From positions 1-64,000 of the forward strand of contig NZ_FRCQ01000025.1 of assembly GCF_900142965.1 (NCBI RefSeq): a stretch of DNA of 64,000 bases, given 5' to 3'. The DNA is from Rhizobacter sp. OV335 (GTDB lineage Bacteria; Pseudomonadota; Gammaproteobacteria; Burkholderiales; Burkholderiaceae_C). This document shows positions 1 through 9,400 of the stretch, piece after piece; the first letter of the stretch is position 1; each line of letters starts with the position of its first letter. A model generated the notes under the pieces. It saw only the letters and a list, made by a program, of their open reading frames with translations. It was not told the DNA's origin and ran no database searches. The translations under genes were made by a program, and so were the position numbers.

Positions 1-1
1 C

Positions 2-1030
2 TGGACGCTGCCGCAGCTCAACGACTTCATCGGCGACTGGGCGATGCACAACGTGGTGTGGGACTACAAGGCCACGCCCGACACCTTCCGCAACACCTAC
101 GGCAACATCACGCTGACCGACAGGGCGGAGCGCCTGCACCGGCTGATGCCGCTGGAGGCGCTGGACAGCAACTGGGCGACCAACCGCCGCTTCGCGTCGC
201 CGTTCTACGGCGCACCGCAGCGCTTCGGCTACAACGTCGTGCGGCTGTACCCGACCAACGGATCGACGACCGTGACGGTCAAGTTCCGCGGCGTCAACCA
301 GAGCGGCTCGGATGCCGACTTCCGCTGGGGCCTCGTCGCCACCAACACGCAGTTCACGTCAGCGCGCTACAGCGGACTGCAGAAGGGGCTGGACGCGGAC
401 CTGACCTTCAAGGTGAACGCGGGCGAGCCGCTGTTCCTGGTGGTGAGCGCGACGCCGTCGGTGTTCAAGACGGTGGTGTGGGACCAGGCGTACGAGACGG
501 TCTGGCGCTACCCGTACATGATCGAGCTGGCGAACGCGTGGCCGCAGGGCTTCCAGAACGGGCAGCGCGATGCCTGCCCGTCGGGCACGCTGCGCCACGC
601 CAACGGCGGCGGCTGCGCGCCCACCAGTACGGCGGCGAGCGTGTACGTCGGGCCGTACGCGACGATCCTGCCGGGCGGCAGTGCCACCGGCAACGCGCGC
701 ATCGAAGACCAGGCCATCGTCGCGAACGGCTCGGTCACCGGCGGCACGGTCGGCGGCCTCAGCGTGATCGGCGTGACCGGCAGCCCGTGGGGCAACAACA
801 GCTTCTCGGTGTCGGGTTCGGCGCAGGTGCGCACCACCTTCTATCCGCTCGGCTTCTTCGAGGCGAACCAGGGCGCATCGGGCAGCCTGAACCTGCATGG
901 CGACGTCGAGTACCGCGGCACGGGGCTCAACCTGAGCTCGGGCAACCGGTCGGGCTTCGTCGATGCCACGTCCAACGTGGGGTCGGCCACCGACATCAAC
1001 ACGAAGACGACGCTGACCTGGCGGCCCTGA
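2..1030 (+). CDS. Secreted Svx/AvrXca-like (DUF6055-type) protein, C-terminal part
   Basis: The reading frame is open from the first base of the window, so the N terminus and any signal peptide lie outside. About 342 codons are present. The visible part has many Trp, Tyr and Asn residues, a Cys-bounded loop (DACPSGTLRHANGGGCAPTS), and then a repetitive Gly/Val/Thr stretch (IEDQAIVANGSVTGGTVGG) that looks like a left-handed beta-helix or beta-roll. This pattern recalls the Svx/AvrXca virulence/avirulence family, proteins secreted by plant-associated bacteria. That assignment is from memory of the family and is moderate. The stop codon is 10 bases before the PL11 lyase gene, so the two are probably co-transcribed. 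The alternative is another secreted metallopeptidase-like or carbohydrate-active protein. Confidence 0.5.
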   Translation, partial: WTLPQLNDFIGDWAMHNVVWDYKATPDTFRNTYGNITLTDRAERLHRLMPLEALDSNWATNRRFASPFYGAPQRFGYNVVRLYPTNGSTTVTVKFRGVNQSGSDADFRWGLVATNTQFTSARYSGLQKGLDADLTFKVNAGEPLFLVVSATPSVFKTVVWDQAYETVWRYPYMIELANAWPQGFQNGQRDACPSGTLRHANGGGCAPTSTAASVYVGPYATILPGGSATGNARIEDQAIVANGSVTGGTVGGLSVIGVTGSPWGNNSFSVSGSAQVRTTFYPLGFFEANQGASGSLNLHGDVEYRGTGLNLSSGNRSGFVDATSNVGSATDINTKTTLTWRP

Positions 1031-1040
1031 GGACACGACC

Positions 1041-3248
1041 ATGATCCGATCCAAGCCGTTGGCCGTTTGCGCGGCCATCGCGGGGCTGTGCGTGCCCGCT
1101 GTTCACGCCGCCAGCCCCGTGAGCCTGACCTACGTGGTCAACAACCAGTGGGGTTCGGGCTACTGCGCCACGGTGCGTGTCTCGAACCCGAACAGCGAGG
1201 CGGTGCAGTGGAGCGGCACGCTGACCGTGCCCGGGACGGTCGGCAACCTGTGGAACGGCGTGTGGAAGCAGAGTGGGTCCACGCTGGCCCTGAGCGGGGT
1301 CGAGTGGAACAGGACGCTCGCGGCGAAGGCGACGAACGAGTCGATCGGCTTCTGTGCGACCTCGGCGGCCGCACCGGCACCAACGCCGGCACCTGCGCCT
1401 GCACCGACCCCGGCACCCGCGCCCAGTCCTGCCCCCGCACCCACGCCATCCACCGGGCCGGTCGCCGGCTCGCGCCAGGTCGAGTTGCTCGACCGCGGCG
1501 TCGTGGCCGTCGCCACCGGCAACGGTGTCTTCGTCAGCTGGCGCATGCTGGGCACCGAAGCCGACGGCGTCGCCTACAACCTGTACCGCAACGGCGCCAG
1601 GCTGAACGCGAGCCCGATCACCAGCAGCACCAACTACGTCGATGCCGGCGGCAGCGCCAGCGCGAAGTACAGCGTGGCCGCGGTCGTCAACGGCGTCGAG
1701 CAGGCGCCGAGCAGCGCCACCGCGACGTGGCCGCAGCAGTACCTCACCGTCAAGCTGCAGCGCCCGGCCGGCGGCACCACGCCCGATGGCGTGGCCTATG
1801 ACTACAGCCCGAACGATGTCAGCGTCGGCGATCTCGACGGCGACGGCGACTACGAACTGATCGTCAAGTGGGACCCGTCGAACTCGAAGGACAACTCCCA
1901 ATCCGGCTACACCGGCAACGTGTTCGTCGAGGCCTACAAGCTCGACGGCACGCGGCTGTGGCGCATCGACCTCGGCCGCAACATCCGCGCCGGTGCGCAC
2001 TACACGCAGTTCATCGTCTACGACCTCGATGGCGACGGCCGGGCCGAACTCGCGATGAAGACCGGCGACGGCACGATCGACGGCACCGGCGTGGTGATCG
2101 GCAGCGCGACCGCCGACCACCGCAACAGCACCGGCTACATCCTGAGCGGCCCCGAGTACCTGACCATCTTCAACGGCCTGACCGGCAAGGCGATGGCGAG
2201 CACCGCCTACGTGCCGGCGCGCGGCACGGTGTCGAGCTGGGGCGACAGCTACGGCAACCGCGTCGACCGCTTCCTGGCCGGCGTGGCGTACCTGGATGGC
2301 CAGCGTCCGAGCCTGGTCATGAGCCGCGGCTACTACACCCGCGCGGTGATCGCGGCCTGGGACTGGCGCGACGGCAAGCTCGCGTCACGCTGGACCTTCG
2401 ACTCCAACACCAGCGGCAACTCGGCCTACCGCGGGCAGGGCGCGCACAGCCTGGTGATCGCCGACGTGAACGGCGACGGCAAGGACGACATCGTGTTCGG
2501 CGCCGCCGCGATCGATTCGAGCGGCAAGGGCTTGTATTCCACCGGCCTCGGCCACGGTGACGCACTGCACGTCAGCGACTTCGACCCGGCACGCCCCGGC
2601 AAGGAGGTGATGATGGTGCACGAGGAGCCGGGCCGCTACGGTGCGCACGGCGTCGAGATGCACGACGCGGCCACCGGCAAGATCCTGTGGAGCCTGCCGG
2701 GCGGCGGAGCCGACGTGGGCCGCGGCGTCGTGATGGACATCGATGCGCGCTACCCCGGTGCCGAAAGCTGGGCCACGGTGGGCGGATTGACCAGCGCGAA
2801 GGGGGAGTCGATCTCGGACCGCCGTCCGTCGCGCGTCAACTTCGGCGTGTACTGGGATGGTGACCTGCTGCGCGAGCTGCTCGATGGCACGACCATCGAC
2901 AAGTGGAACCCGGCGACCGAGAAGCTCGACCGCCTGCTGACGGCGTCGAACTACGACGCCGCGTCGAACAACACCACGAAGGCGACGCCCAACCTGTCGG
3001 CCGACCTGTTCGGCGACTGGCGCGAAGAGGTGATCTGGCGCAACGCCAACAACAGCGAGCTGATGATCTTCACGACGACGATCCCGACCACCGAACGGCT
3101 GCGCACGCTGATGCACGACACGCAGTACCGCTCGGCGATCGCGAACCAGAACTCGGCCTACAACCAGCCGCCGAACACCAGCTTCTTCCTCGGCGCGGGC
3201 ATGGGCAAGCCGGCGCAACCGAAGGTGTACACGCCGGTGGCGAAGTGA
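1041..3248 (+). CDS. Rhamnogalacturonan endolyase (PL11) with N-terminal CBM2-like module
   Basis: This 735-residue secreted enzyme is predicted to cleave the rhamnogalacturonan I backbone of pectin by beta-elimination. Residues 1-24 form a signal peptide ending AVHAA. Residues 25-108 look like a family 2 carbohydrate-binding module, with Trp residues in NNQWGSGYCATV and NLWNGVW and a Cys pair near its ends. A Pro/Ala/Thr linker (about 109-142) follows, then the PL11 catalytic region starting VELLDRGVVAV and running to the C terminus, with several Asp/Gly calcium-type loops such as DLDGDGDYE and DVNGDGKDD. The start has a GAGG-type ribosome site about 10 bases upstream. It lies just downstream of a putative virulence-type secreted protein. 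The PL11 call is by recognition of the YesW/YesX-like pattern; the CBM family is less certain. Confidence 0.85.
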   Translation: MIRSKPLAVCAAIAGLCVPAVHAASPVSLTYVVNNQWGSGYCATVRVSNPNSEAVQWSGTLTVPGTVGNLWNGVWKQSGSTLALSGVEWNRTLAAKATNESIGFCATSAAAPAPTPAPAPAPTPAPAPSPAPAPTPSTGPVAGSRQVELLDRGVVAVATGNGVFVSWRMLGTEADGVAYNLYRNGARLNASPITSSTNYVDAGGSASAKYSVAAVVNGVEQAPSSATATWPQQYLTVKLQRPAGGTTPDGVAYDYSPNDVSVGDLDGDGDYELIVKWDPSNSKDNSQSGYTGNVFVEAYKLDGTRLWRIDLGRNIRAGAHYTQFIVYDLDGDGRAELAMKTGDGTIDGTGVVIGSATADHRNSTGYILSGPEYLTIFNGLTGKAMASTAYVPARGTVSSWGDSYGNRVDRFLAGVAYLDGQRPSLVMSRGYYTRAVIAAWDWRDGKLASRWTFDSNTSGNSAYRGQGAHSLVIADVNGDGKDDIVFGAAAIDSSGKGLYSTGLGHGDALHVSDFDPARPGKEVMMVHEEPGRYGAHGVEMHDAATGKILWSLPGGGADVGRGVVMDIDARYPGAESWATVGGLTSAKGESISDRRPSRVNFGVYWDGDLLRELLDGTTIDKWNPATEKLDRLLTASNYDAASNNTTKATPNLSADLFGDWREEVIWRNANNSELMIFTTTIPTTERLRTLMHDTQYRSAIANQNSAYNQPPNTSFFLGAGMGKPAQPKVYTPVAK

Positions 3249-3279
3249 CGCAGATGCAAGAACGCATCCTGCGCTCCGG

Positions 3280-3510
3280 TCACTGCGTCGTGGCGGCGGA
3301 TTCGTTGGTTGCCGGGCCGGCGTAGATGCCGGCATCGCCCGCCGGTGCGGCGGGTACGGCGTCGGCGACGAGGCCGCCCGATGCGGCGAAGGCGCCGGCA
3401 TCGGGAGCGGTGTCGCTCAGCATCGGCGTCAGGCACAGCACGAGGGCGAGCACGCCGGATCCGGCGGCGATGGCGATGAAGCGGCGGGTGAGGTCGGTGG
3501 GGGTATGCAT
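3280..3510 (-). CDS. Small membrane-anchored or secreted hypothetical protein
   Basis: This 76-residue protein begins MHTPTDLTRRFIAIAAGSGV. It has one hydrophobic segment (about residues 11-30) followed by an Ala/Gly/Asp-rich tail with no recognisable domain. I chose the start at 3510 because a GGGAG ribosome site lies just upstream; an in-frame ATG 10 codons earlier has none. It is convergent with the PL11 gene. The hydrophobic segment may be a signal peptide or a single membrane anchor. No function can be assigned, and expression is inferred only from the good ribosome site and codon use. Confidence 0.5.
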   Translation of the reverse strand: MHTPTDLTRRFIAIAAGSGVLALVLCLTPMLSDTAPDAGAFAASGGLVADAVPAAPAGDAGIYAGPATNESAATTQ

Positions 3511-3640
3511 GTTTGGGCTCCCTGTTGATGAAGCCCGCAAGGATGCTCGCGCCCGGTATCAGCGATGTTTCAACGGTGTCTCAGATGTTGCAGCACATCT
3601 GCCGTTACTGAGCCCTCGATTGCAGACCTCACTGCCAAGC

Positions 3641-6274
3641 TCACTGCGCGACGTGGCTCCCGAGTCCGTCGAAGGTGTCGATCGGGAAGCCCAGCCATTC
3701 GCTGCTCAGGTCCCAGGCCGCCGGCGCCGCGGCCGGTACGCTGCCATGCACGAGGCCCGGCTTGCGGCGCAGCGTGCGGTCCAGCGCCGACAGCGTGCCG
3801 CCAGTCCAGGCAGTGCCGGGGTCGAAGCCGACCTGCCCGAACGAATCGATCACCGTGCCTGATTTCTCCAGCGTCACCGCGTCGTCGCCGTTGAAGTTGA
3901 CGACAGCGACCTTCAGCGCGCCCGGCAGCGTGACACTCGTCGTGAACGAGGTGTGGATCAGCACCAGTGTCTTGCCCGATTCCAGAGTGCCGGTCAGCGG
4001 GAGCGATTGCGTCGGCGCGGTGACGCCGTTCGCATACAGCCGCACCGTGTAGACGGAAAGGTCCACCGTGCCCGCGGTCGGGTTGTAGATCTCCAGTGCC
4101 TTGTTGTTGCTGCTGCCTTCGACGTACTCGCTGAAGAACAGCTCCGGCGTGTCGCCGGTGCTTGGCGCGGCGCTGACCGCGACCGTGCCGCTGCGTTCGG
4201 CCGTCAGGCCGCCGGCGCCGCTCAGCACCAGCTTCAGCGCATAGCTGCCGGCCGCGGCGTACGTGTGGGTCAGCGTCGTGACGCCGACGGCCGGGGCTTC
4301 GACCGTGCCGTCGCCCCAGTCGACCGACAGCGCGGTGCCGTTGGTCGCCGCGATGCCGGTCACGCTGACGGCAGTGCCGACGACCGCGCTGGCCGGCAGC
4401 GTCGCCGCCAGCGCCGGCACGATCACCGGCGCATCGGCCGTGAGCGTCAGGCCGACCAGCACCGGATCGTGGTCCGACGACCGGAACGCGGTGGCGGCGT
4501 AGCGGTCGTCGGTCTTGAACTCGGTGTTGTAGTCGAGCACCAGCGGCTCGTCGGCGTTGACGTGCCACACGGTGACGCCGTTCACCTGCGCGCCCAGCGT
4601 CTCGCTCGCGAACCCATGGTCGAGCGCGCCCGATTCGCCGTTGAACACATAGCTGTAGCGCGCGTCTTCCGGCAGCCGCTTCAGCAGCGCCTCGAAGCCG
4701 CCGCCTTCCAGGCTCTTGACCGGGTCCTCGTTCAGGTACGAGTTGAAATCGCCGACCATCAGCACGTCGGTCTCGCCCGAGGCATCCGTCAGCCCGGTCA
4801 CCCACTTCTGCAGCGCCAGCGCCTGCCGGAAGCGCGAGACGTTCCAGCAGCCCTGGCCCTTGTCGGCATCCAGGTCGGCGGCCGAGGCCGGGCACGAACC
4901 CTTGCTCTTCAGGTGATTCACCACCAGCCAGAAGCCGCCGTGGTTGTCGACCGCGGCAAAGCGCTGCGCGACCGGCGGGCGCAGGCCGCCGTCGACCGCG
5001 AAGTCCGGATCGGTCGGCACCACCGCATTGCCGAGCGGCGTCACGCGTGACGGCTTGTAGATCATCGCGACGGTGATCGCATCGGTGCCCGGCTTGCCGG
5101 CGTCGATCCACGCATAGGTGTTGGCGCCGAGCTTGGCGTTGACCGCGCCGACCAGGTCGGCGAGTGCCACGGTGCCGTTGTTCTCGATCTCCATCAGCCC
5201 GAGCGCATCGGCATCCAGCCCGACGATGGTCTCGACCAGCTTCGCGCGCTGGCGCACCAGTTCATCGGCGGTGTTGGCGCCACGCTGGCCGAGCGTGGTG
5301 AAGTAGTTCAGCACGTTCAGGCTGCCGGCGCGCAGCGTGCCGCCGACGGCTGCCGGCGCGGTGGGGCGCGGGTTGGCGGCGGTGAAGACGGGGGCGGCGA
5401 CCGGGTGCACGTGGAAGGCATCGGCCGTCCAGGTCACCACGCCGCGCACGCCGGCCACGGTGTCGCCGACGCGGCGCGTGCCGGTGCTGTCGGCGGCCGA
5501 CAGGTAGGGGATCGGCACCGGGTTCTGGATGCCGGCGCCGTCGTCCAGCACGATCTTCGCGAGCGCGTTGGCGGCGTTGACCTCGTCGCGCGTCGCGCTG
5601 CCCGGGTGGTTGTTGGCCTGGAACAGCCGGCCGCCGGTGGACAGCACCAGCTCGCCGTAGCGGCCGAGGTTGTAGACCTCCGAGACGGTGAGCGTCTGCT
5701 TGAACTCGACCAGCATGCCCTCGACCGCTTCGAGGTCGGTGGCGCTCGTGAGCGGCAGCGTGATCTCGCGCGCCGCGATGGCCGGGCCGGCGCCGCAGGT
5801 GCTGATCGCCGTCACGGTGGTCAGCTCGGTCAGCCGCTCGGGATCGGTGCTGCCGCTCTTGAACTCGCTGACGGTGCCGCTCGCCTGCACGTAGTCGCCG
5901 AGCTTCACGTCGGCGCCGCCGGGCGCGAAGACGAACAGGCCTTCGGAGGTCTTCGGGTCCGCATCGGCGACCGGCTGCTGGATGAAGAAGCCCTTCAGCT
6001 GCGCATCGCCCTGGAAATCGGCGGTGACGACGCCGCGCACCGTGACGGCCTGGCCGTCGAACGGGCTCAGCGCGCCGGGGCCCTGCACCGCGGTGATGTC
6101 GCGCAGCGTGTTGGGCGCGGCCGGGCACTCGGGCAGCGTCGTGACGGGCGGGTTCCCGCCACCGCCGGGGGGCGGTGCGTCATCACCACCGCCGCCGCCG
6201 CAGGCCGACAGCGCGGCCAGCAGGCCGACGATCACGCCGGACGTCCATGAAGCGTGCCATCTGGAATTCGACAT
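3641..6274 (-). CDS. ExeM/NucH-family extracellular nuclease lipoprotein with lamin-tail domain
   Basis: This 877-residue surface or secreted DNase follows the ExeM/NucH architecture. A signal peptide ends in a lipobox (LSAC, Cys25) followed by a Gly run. An OB-fold-like region comes next (about 50-300), then an endonuclease/exonuclease/phosphatase domain with the expected catalytic residues: Glu364 in GLMEIENNG, Asp509 and Asn511 in MVGDFNSY, and His602 in SSDHDP. A PKD-like segment (about 615-690) and a lamin-tail domain (about 710-850, starting ELFFSEYVEGSSNNKALEIYN) close the protein. Related enzymes degrade extracellular DNA for nutrient use or biofilm control. A GGGAGAA ribosome site precedes the start. 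The gene is monocistronic. Confidence 0.85.
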   Translation of the reverse strand: MSNSRWHASWTSGVIVGLLAALSACGGGGGDDAPPPGGGGNPPVTTLPECPAAPNTLRDITAVQGPGALSPFDGQAVTVRGVVTADFQGDAQLKGFFIQQPVADADPKTSEGLFVFAPGGADVKLGDYVQASGTVSEFKSGSTDPERLTELTTVTAISTCGAGPAIAAREITLPLTSATDLEAVEGMLVEFKQTLTVSEVYNLGRYGELVLSTGGRLFQANNHPGSATRDEVNAANALAKIVLDDGAGIQNPVPIPYLSAADSTGTRRVGDTVAGVRGVVTWTADAFHVHPVAAPVFTAANPRPTAPAAVGGTLRAGSLNVLNYFTTLGQRGANTADELVRQRAKLVETIVGLDADALGLMEIENNGTVALADLVGAVNAKLGANTYAWIDAGKPGTDAITVAMIYKPSRVTPLGNAVVPTDPDFAVDGGLRPPVAQRFAAVDNHGGFWLVVNHLKSKGSCPASAADLDADKGQGCWNVSRFRQALALQKWVTGLTDASGETDVLMVGDFNSYLNEDPVKSLEGGGFEALLKRLPEDARYSYVFNGESGALDHGFASETLGAQVNGVTVWHVNADEPLVLDYNTEFKTDDRYAATAFRSSDHDPVLVGLTLTADAPVIVPALAATLPASAVVGTAVSVTGIAATNGTALSVDWGDGTVEAPAVGVTTLTHTYAAAGSYALKLVLSGAGGLTAERSGTVAVSAAPSTGDTPELFFSEYVEGSSNNKALEIYNPTAGTVDLSVYTVRLYANGVTAPTQSLPLTGTLESGKTLVLIHTSFTTSVTLPGALKVAVVNFNGDDAVTLEKSGTVIDSFGQVGFDPGTAWTGGTLSALDRTLRRKPGLVHGSVPAAAPAAWDLSSEWLGFPIDTFDGLGSHVAQ

Positions 6275-6446
6275 GCAAGTTCTCCCTGTTCACGGAATTT
6301 CCGTCCGCAAATTTCGACAAGCAATCCGGCCGGAAAGCCGGTTTGGCAAAGCCGCGCAGGTTGCGCTGCCGGCGTGTCAGCGTGGTGACACGGGCAGGTG
6401 TTGCAAGTTCAGGTCCATGCGTTTGCTGCCAACTTCGCTGCCGGAT

Positions 6447-9400
6447 TCACTGCCAGCGCAGCGTCCAGATGAAGTCCAGCGAGTTGTCCAGCCCCGACTG
6501 CGCGCGCAGCGTGAAGCGCTGGGCGATGCGGTAGATCAGCTGCCAGTTGCCGGTGGTCGCGTTCAGGCTGCGTTCGTAGCCGACGTACCAGCGCCGCGAC
6601 AACTGCTTGCCGAGCGACACCACGGTCTCGCGCACGTCGGTCGCGCTGTTCGTGTTCTGCGACACCGACAGGTCGTCGATGCCCAGCACCTTCAGCGGAT
6701 CGGCGCCACCGCCTTCGCCGGACAGCAGCGCCAGCGCCGCGCGTTGCAGCAGCGCGGTGTCCGACTTGCCCAGCCCGTCGCTCGCGCGGCCGAGCAGCAT
6801 CCACGAGAGCTTGTCGATGTCGGACAACTCCGGCTCGGAGAACAGCCGCACGCGCGGCGTCAGCGCGGTGCCGGTGATCGCGACGCCGACCCGCACGTCG
6901 GTGTTCGGCCGCGTCGCCTCGATGTCGAGCCGCGGGTTCTCCGGCGTGCCGGTGAAGGTGATGACGCCGCGGTCGATGTCCAGCTTCTGGCCGTAGGCGT
7001 TGTAGGTGCCGTCGACCGCGCGCACGCTGCCGTTCAGCGCCAGCTTGCCGCCGGGCGTCGTCAGCTTCAGCTCGCCTTCGAGCCGGGTGTCGATGCCGCG
7101 CCCGCGCAGCCGCAGCGCCTCGCCCAGGTTCACCGTCAGGTCGACCGCGACGTTGCGGTTGCTCGGTGCGCCGGTCGGTGCGGTGGTCTCGATGTCGGCG
7201 GTGCGGTTGATGACCACCACGTCGCCCGACAGGCTGGGCGCACTCGACAGGCTGAAGTCGAACAGGCCTTCGTCGACTTTGAACTTGCCGTCGACCTTCA
7301 GGTTGTCGCGGTCGAGCTCCACCTGCGCCTGGCCGCTCGTGACGATGCGGCGGTCGACCCGGCCCAGCAGCTGGAAACGCTCGGCCACCAGCGTCATCTG
7401 CGCATGCGGCTTCTCGCCGAACTCGGCCGCGCCGCTCAGCTTGACGGTGCCGTTGCCGGCGCGCGCCTGGAAGGTGTTGATCTTCGCGTTGTCGCCCTGC
7501 AGCGCGATGTCGACCTCGCCGTCGGTCACGTTGACGCCCTGCAGGATGTTGCGCGCCGACAGGCCGGAGCCTTTCATGTGGCCGGTGTATTCGATCGCGC
7601 CGAAGCGCCCGCCGATGGTCGCGGTGGTGCCGAGCTTGCCGCCCAGGCGCCAGCCGGCCGGCACCCACGCGCCCCAGGTGCCCAGGTTCGCCACCTGCGC
7701 CTCGAGCACGCCCTGCACCGGCGCGTCGGGTTCGGGCCAGGCGCGCTTCGGCGACGTGCGCACGACGATCGCGCCGGCCGCGACGCCGAGCTGGTTGCCG
7801 GCCAGGCCCTGCGTGAAGTTCCAGACGCCGTCCTGCGCGCTCAGGCCGAGCCGCAGGTCGGTCAGGCCGAGCGGCTGCGTGCCGGTTTCGTCGGTCACCG
7901 ACAGGTCGCCGCTGACGCGCTCGAGCACGATGTCGGCGCTGAATTCGGCCGCCTGGTGCACGACGATCTTGCCGCCGATCTGCAGGTCGCCGCCCCAGCC
8001 GAAATCCGGCTGCAGCCGGCGCAGCAGCGGCGCGATCGCGACCGGCTGCAGCTCGGCCTGCACGTCGAGTTGCTGTGTCTGCACGCCCTGGCCGGCCTGC
8101 CAGCGGATGGCGTCCCAGCGCAGCCCGGCGCCGAGGATGTCGGCCCGGCCGGCCGAGACGCTGGCCCATGGCGCGTCGCCGGCCTGCACCTCGACGTCGA
8201 CGTTCTGCGCCAGCAGCCACGGCGTGCTGCCGGGTTGGCTGCTGCGCACCTCGGCCTGCTGCAGCGTGCCCTTCCAGTTCAACGGGGTCGGCGGCTTGCC
8301 GCTGCCGGGGTGCAGCGACGAACCGTCGAACGGCGCGCCGCTCAGGCCGCCGCGCGCGGTGATCAGCACCAGCGTGCGGCCGGTGGGGGCGGCCGGGGCC
8401 GATGCCGCGGCGGCCGACGCGGGCGGCGCACTGGCTGCCGGCGCCGCGCTCGCCGCTGCTCGGGCCAAGGGAGCGCTGGCAGCCGGTGCATTGGCCGCCC
8501 GGGCGGCAGGCGGCGGCTGCACGTTGTCGACCCAGGCCGGCGGCAAGGCCTTCAGTTCGGTGCGCCAGTTCAGCGTGTGCGAGCGGGCCGTGCCCTGCAG
8601 CTGCAGCCGGCTGCTGTCCAGGCCCTGGCCGTGCCATGCGCCCTGCGTGATGTCGGCGTTGAGTTCCAGCGGCGCGTCGGCGCTGCTGCCGGCCTGCCAG
8701 TGCAGGTCGGCCTGGCCGACCGCCAGCGGGCCGGCGCGCAGCTTCGCGAGGTTCCCCTTGCCCTGCGTCTTCACGTCGGGCCAGCGGCCGGTGAGTTCGG
8801 CCTCGCCGGTGAAGCTGCCGTTCAGGCCTTCGAGCAGGCCGGACGCCTGCGCGCCGGGCAGCAGCTTCAGCAGCGGCTGCAGGCGCGCCAGCACCGGCGC
8901 GCGGGCGTCGACATGCCAGCGGTCGGCGGCGCCCTTCGCATCGGTGGCGAGCGTGCCTTCGGCGTTCAGCGCGTTGCCACCGGCATCGAGTTTCACGGTG
9001 GCGGCGAACGGCGCGGCTGCGCTCGGGTGGTGCAGCGCGATGTCGCCGGTCAGCGGCACGCCGGCCAGCACGCTGTCGCCGATCACCGCGGTGATGTCGC
9101 CGCGCAGCGCGGCCAGGCGGTCGAGCAGCGTCGCGCCGCGCGGGGCCGGGGCGGTCACGCTGTCGGGCACGGTCAAGGCCAGCTCGCCCTTCACGTTCAG
9201 CCGGTGCGGCCCGAGGTGCCAGCTCGATTCGGGCGGCCCGGGGAACCATGCAGCGGGGTCGAAATCGACCAGCGCCCCCTTTGCCTTGGCCTGCCAGAGT
9301 GCTTCGCCGCGTTCGGCGCTGCCACTCAGGCTGGCCTGTGCGGCGCCGGCGGAGGCGCGCAGTTCGCGCAGCTCGATGTGCCGCTCATCGCCCTGCGCAT

